DNA of 7,797 nt from an uncultured Propionibacteriaceae bacterium (GTDB lineage Bacteria > Actinomycetota > Actinomycetes > Propionibacteriales > Propionibacteriaceae): positions 1-7,797 of the forward strand of contig CALKHV010000085.1 of assembly GCA_937988865.1 (NCBI GenBank), written 5' to 3'. A program made the position numbers and the translations under genes. The notes beneath the pieces were generated by a model. The model did not search any database, had not been told where the DNA came from, and saw nothing but the letters and a program-made list of their open reading frames with translations. Of the stretch, positions 6,366 through 7,797 are shown in pieces (the first letter of the stretch is position 1; every line of letters begins with the position of its first letter).

Positions 6366-7231
6366 ACAACGCCGAGCACTCGTCCAGACCGACCCGCTCA
6401 ACAACCGGGGACACGTCCTTCGCCGTCGTCAGCCACGCACTCCTGGCCCTGTGGGCCTTCCTCGTCATCGCCCCCATGTTGTGGACGCTCCTGACGTCGT
6501 TCAAGACGACCAGCGAGATCTTCGCGTCCCCCTTCAAACTGCCGGCCAACTTCAATTTCGCCAATTACGCGTCCGCCTGGCAGACGGCCCACATCGGCAC
6601 GTACTTCCAGAACTCGGTCATCGTTGTCTTCAGCGCCCTGTTCTTCGTGATGCTGCTCGGCGCGATGTGTGCGTATGTGCTGGCCAGGTTCGAGTTCCGC
6701 GGCAATCGGATCATCTACTACGCCATGCTCGCCGGACTGACCTTCCCGATCTTCCTGGCGATCGTGCCGCTGTTCTTCGTCCTGAAGCAGATCAACCTGC
6801 TCAACACGCTGCCCGGCCTGATCCTCACCTACGTGGCGTTCGCGTTGCCCTTCACGGTGTTCTTCCTGTATTCGTTCTTCCGGACGCTGCCCTACGAGAT
6901 CAGCGAGGCCGCCGCGATCGACGGCGCCGGCGAGTGGCGGACGTTCTTCTCGATCATGTTGCCCATGGCCCGGCCGGGGCTGGCGTCCGTGGCGATCTTC
7001 AACTTCCTCGGGCTCTGGAACCAGTACCTGATCCCGGTGGCGTTGAACACCAAGGAACCGAATTACGTGTTGTCGCAGGGGCTCGCGAGGTTCGCGTCCC
7101 AGGCGGGTTATGCGGTCGACTTCGGTGCGCTGTTCGCGGCCGTGGTGATCACGGTGGCGCCGGTGCTGGTGGTCTATGTGATCTTCCAGCGGCAGTTGCA
7201 GGGGTCGGTGTCGCAGGGAACCATGAAGTGA
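6362..7231 (+). CDS. ngcG: NgcG: ABC importer permease, MalG-type (289 aa)
   Basis: This is the second channel-forming permease of the importer. It has a short polar N-terminal tail, then about six hydrophobic segments (near 20-46, 84-108, 116-140, 150-172, 206-226 and 255-275). The EAA motif is E179-I-S-E-A-A-A-I-D-G-A-G at 179-190, followed by the conserved L-P at 200-201. The C-terminus is the usual short MalG-type tail. ATG 6362 overlaps the ngcF stop by 4 bp (ATGA), with GAGGTGA (6348-6354) 7 nt upstream, so the two permeases are translationally coupled. All four Ala-Ser pairs are written GCG-TCC (see findings). No ATPase gene follows; the next gene is on the opposite strand. The importer therefore probably relies on a shared MsiK-type ATPase encoded elsewhere. 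Confidence 0.9.
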   Translation: MNNAEHSSRPTRSTTGDTSFAVVSHALLALWAFLVIAPMLWTLLTSFKTTSEIFASPFKLPANFNFANYASAWQTAHIGTYFQNSVIVVFSALFFVMLLGAMCAYVLARFEFRGNRIIYYAMLAGLTFPIFLAIVPLFFVLKQINLLNTLPGLILTYVAFALPFTVFFLYSFFRTLPYEISEAAAIDGAGEWRTFFSIMLPMARPGLASVAIFNFLGLWNQYLIPVALNTKEPNYVLSQGLARFASQAGYAVDFGALFAAVVITVAPVLVVYVIFQRQLQGSVSQGTMK

Positions 7232-7260
7232 TGGCGTGACCTCGGTCAAGCCGGGACGGT

Positions 7261-7629
7261 TCAGCCGTGTCGGCGTCCGTAGGCGAAGTTCACGGCCACG
7301 ATGCCGATCCACACGACCAGGAGGCTGATCAGTGAGCTGCTGAGGGCGATCGCGGTGAGGGGGATCGAGAGGGCGATGGACACGATCGCCAGCGCGAGCT
7401 GGCTCCCGTCGCGACCGGCCGGACGCACGACCGGGACTGACCCGGGGGTCGCGAGACCCCGAGGCGTCACCCCTTGGGACGCCAACCCCTGGGCCACGCG
7501 GGTGTCGATGATCAGCTCGACCTGCTTGGCGAGGTTCGCGGCGATCGCGGCGTCGTAGTCGGGGCCCAGTTCACGGGACGCCCCGACCGCGCTCTGCAGA
7601 TCGGCCTTGGTGAGGTGCGGTTCGCTCAT
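7261..7629 (-). CDS. Small two-helix membrane protein of unknown function (122 aa)
   Basis: No function is known. The first half is a soluble, helix-prone segment (about 1-50) rich in charged residues, with an A-S-R-E-L-G-P-D-Y-D-A-A motif at 17-28. A flexible Pro/Gly linker follows (51-75). Two hydrophobic helices come next, at about 77-97 and 98-117, followed by a basic end (GRRHG). This layout resembles a group of small conserved actinobacterial membrane proteins whose N-terminus reads like 'RELGPEYE'; that likeness is from memory. ATG 7629 is supported by an in-frame TGA at 7639-7641 just upstream, leaving no room for a longer protein in this frame. No standard Shine-Dalgarno is present; GGACGC stands immediately before the ATG. 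It converges with ngcG across 29 bp and is probably unrelated to the importer. Confidence 0.75.
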   Translation of the reverse strand: MSEPHLTKADLQSAVGASRELGPDYDAAIAANLAKQVELIIDTRVAQGLASQGVTPRGLATPGSVPVVRPAGRDGSQLALAIVSIALSIPLTAIALSSSLISLLVVWIGIVAVNFAYGRRHG

Positions 7630-7748
7630 GCGTCCAGTTCACACCCCACCGGGACGCGTCGCCACCCCCTCGCCACCGGTTGCGTCCCGGGTTCGCCCCT
7701 GAAACTCCCGCGGCCCTCGCGCCTGCGCCTGCCTCGCACCCCCGGCAC

Positions 7749-7797
7749 CCCCTGCGACCCGCACCCGCGCGCCACCTGCAGCCCCTGCGACCTGCAC
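7749..7797. repeat. Short imperfect direct repeat in C-rich sequence
   Basis: Two 16-bp copies, CCCCTGCGACCCGCAC (7749-7764) and CCCCTGCGACCTGCAC (7782-7797), differ at one base with a 33-bp period. The second runs into the window edge, so more copies may follow. The surrounding 7640-7797 is strongly C-rich on the + strand. All minus-strand frames are largely open, but none gives a convincing protein. Confidence 0.5.

Noticed and set aside
3792..6404. Very long open frame (870 codons) antisense to ngcE and ngcF
   Set aside because: It is a high-GC shadow of genes with G/C third positions. Its product is rich in His, Asp, Arg and Val without any fold-like pattern, while the + strand encodes clear NgcE and NgcF with proper ribosome binding sites.
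7232..7268. Possible bidirectional terminator between ngcG and the small membrane protein gene
   Set aside because: TGACC-TC-GGTCA (7237-7248) and ACGG-TTCAG-CCGT (7256-7268) form stems of only 4 bp and lack U-runs.
1..7797. tRNA, rRNA, CRISPR array, insertion sequence or phage gene
   Set aside because: Nothing resembling cloverleaf segments, spaced direct-repeat arrays, transposase motifs or terminal inverted repeats was seen.

Overview
The window is high-GC DNA with strong G/C third positions, dense gene packing, GTG starts, AGGAG-type ribosome binding sites and a Tat lipoprotein, all typical of an actinobacterium. The combination of a diacetylchitobiose/GlcNAc ABC importer without its own ATPase and a UPF0309-type SIS protein also points to Actinomycetota. 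Family-level placement is not possible from this sequence alone.

Layout, left to right. (1) 1-494 is poorly coding. It holds one small ORF (169-396, +) that looks like the C-terminal domain of a larger actinobacterial secreted or membrane protein, so it is probably a remnant or fragment. (2) 495-1454 (-) is a BadF/NAGK-type N-acetylhexosamine kinase. It is divergent from (3) 1557-2312 (+), a SIS-domain aminosugar-phosphate enzyme of the UPF0309 type. The 102-bp gap between them carries a good sigma-70-like promoter and a perfect 6-5-6 inverted repeat. (4) 2316-3533 (-) is a Bcr/CflA-type MFS exporter that ends only 3 bp from the SIS stop codon. (5) After a 270-bp control region comes a three-gene importer operon: ngcE lipoprotein (3804-5213), ngcF permease (5382-6365) and ngcG permease (6362-7231). 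A strong GC-rich hairpin lies between ngcE and ngcF. (6) 7261-7629 (-) is a small two-helix membrane protein of unknown function. (7) 7630-7797 is C-rich, repetitive sequence without a confident gene.

Together the central genes read as an uptake and first-steps module for chitin-derived aminosugars. NgcEFG would import GlcNAc and/or (GlcNAc)2, energised by a shared ATPase encoded elsewhere. The kinase would make GlcNAc-6-phosphate, the SIS protein would act on the phosphosugar, and the MFS protein may export a related or toxic compound. NagA (deacetylase) and NagB (deaminase) are absent from the window.

The most unusual signal is not a gene. The hexamer GGACGC (or its complement GCGTCC) occurs 52 times by hand count in 7.8 kb, about five times a rough expectation. 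It is present in genes and intergenic spaces on both strands, and in three minus-strand genes it lies directly in front of the start codon.
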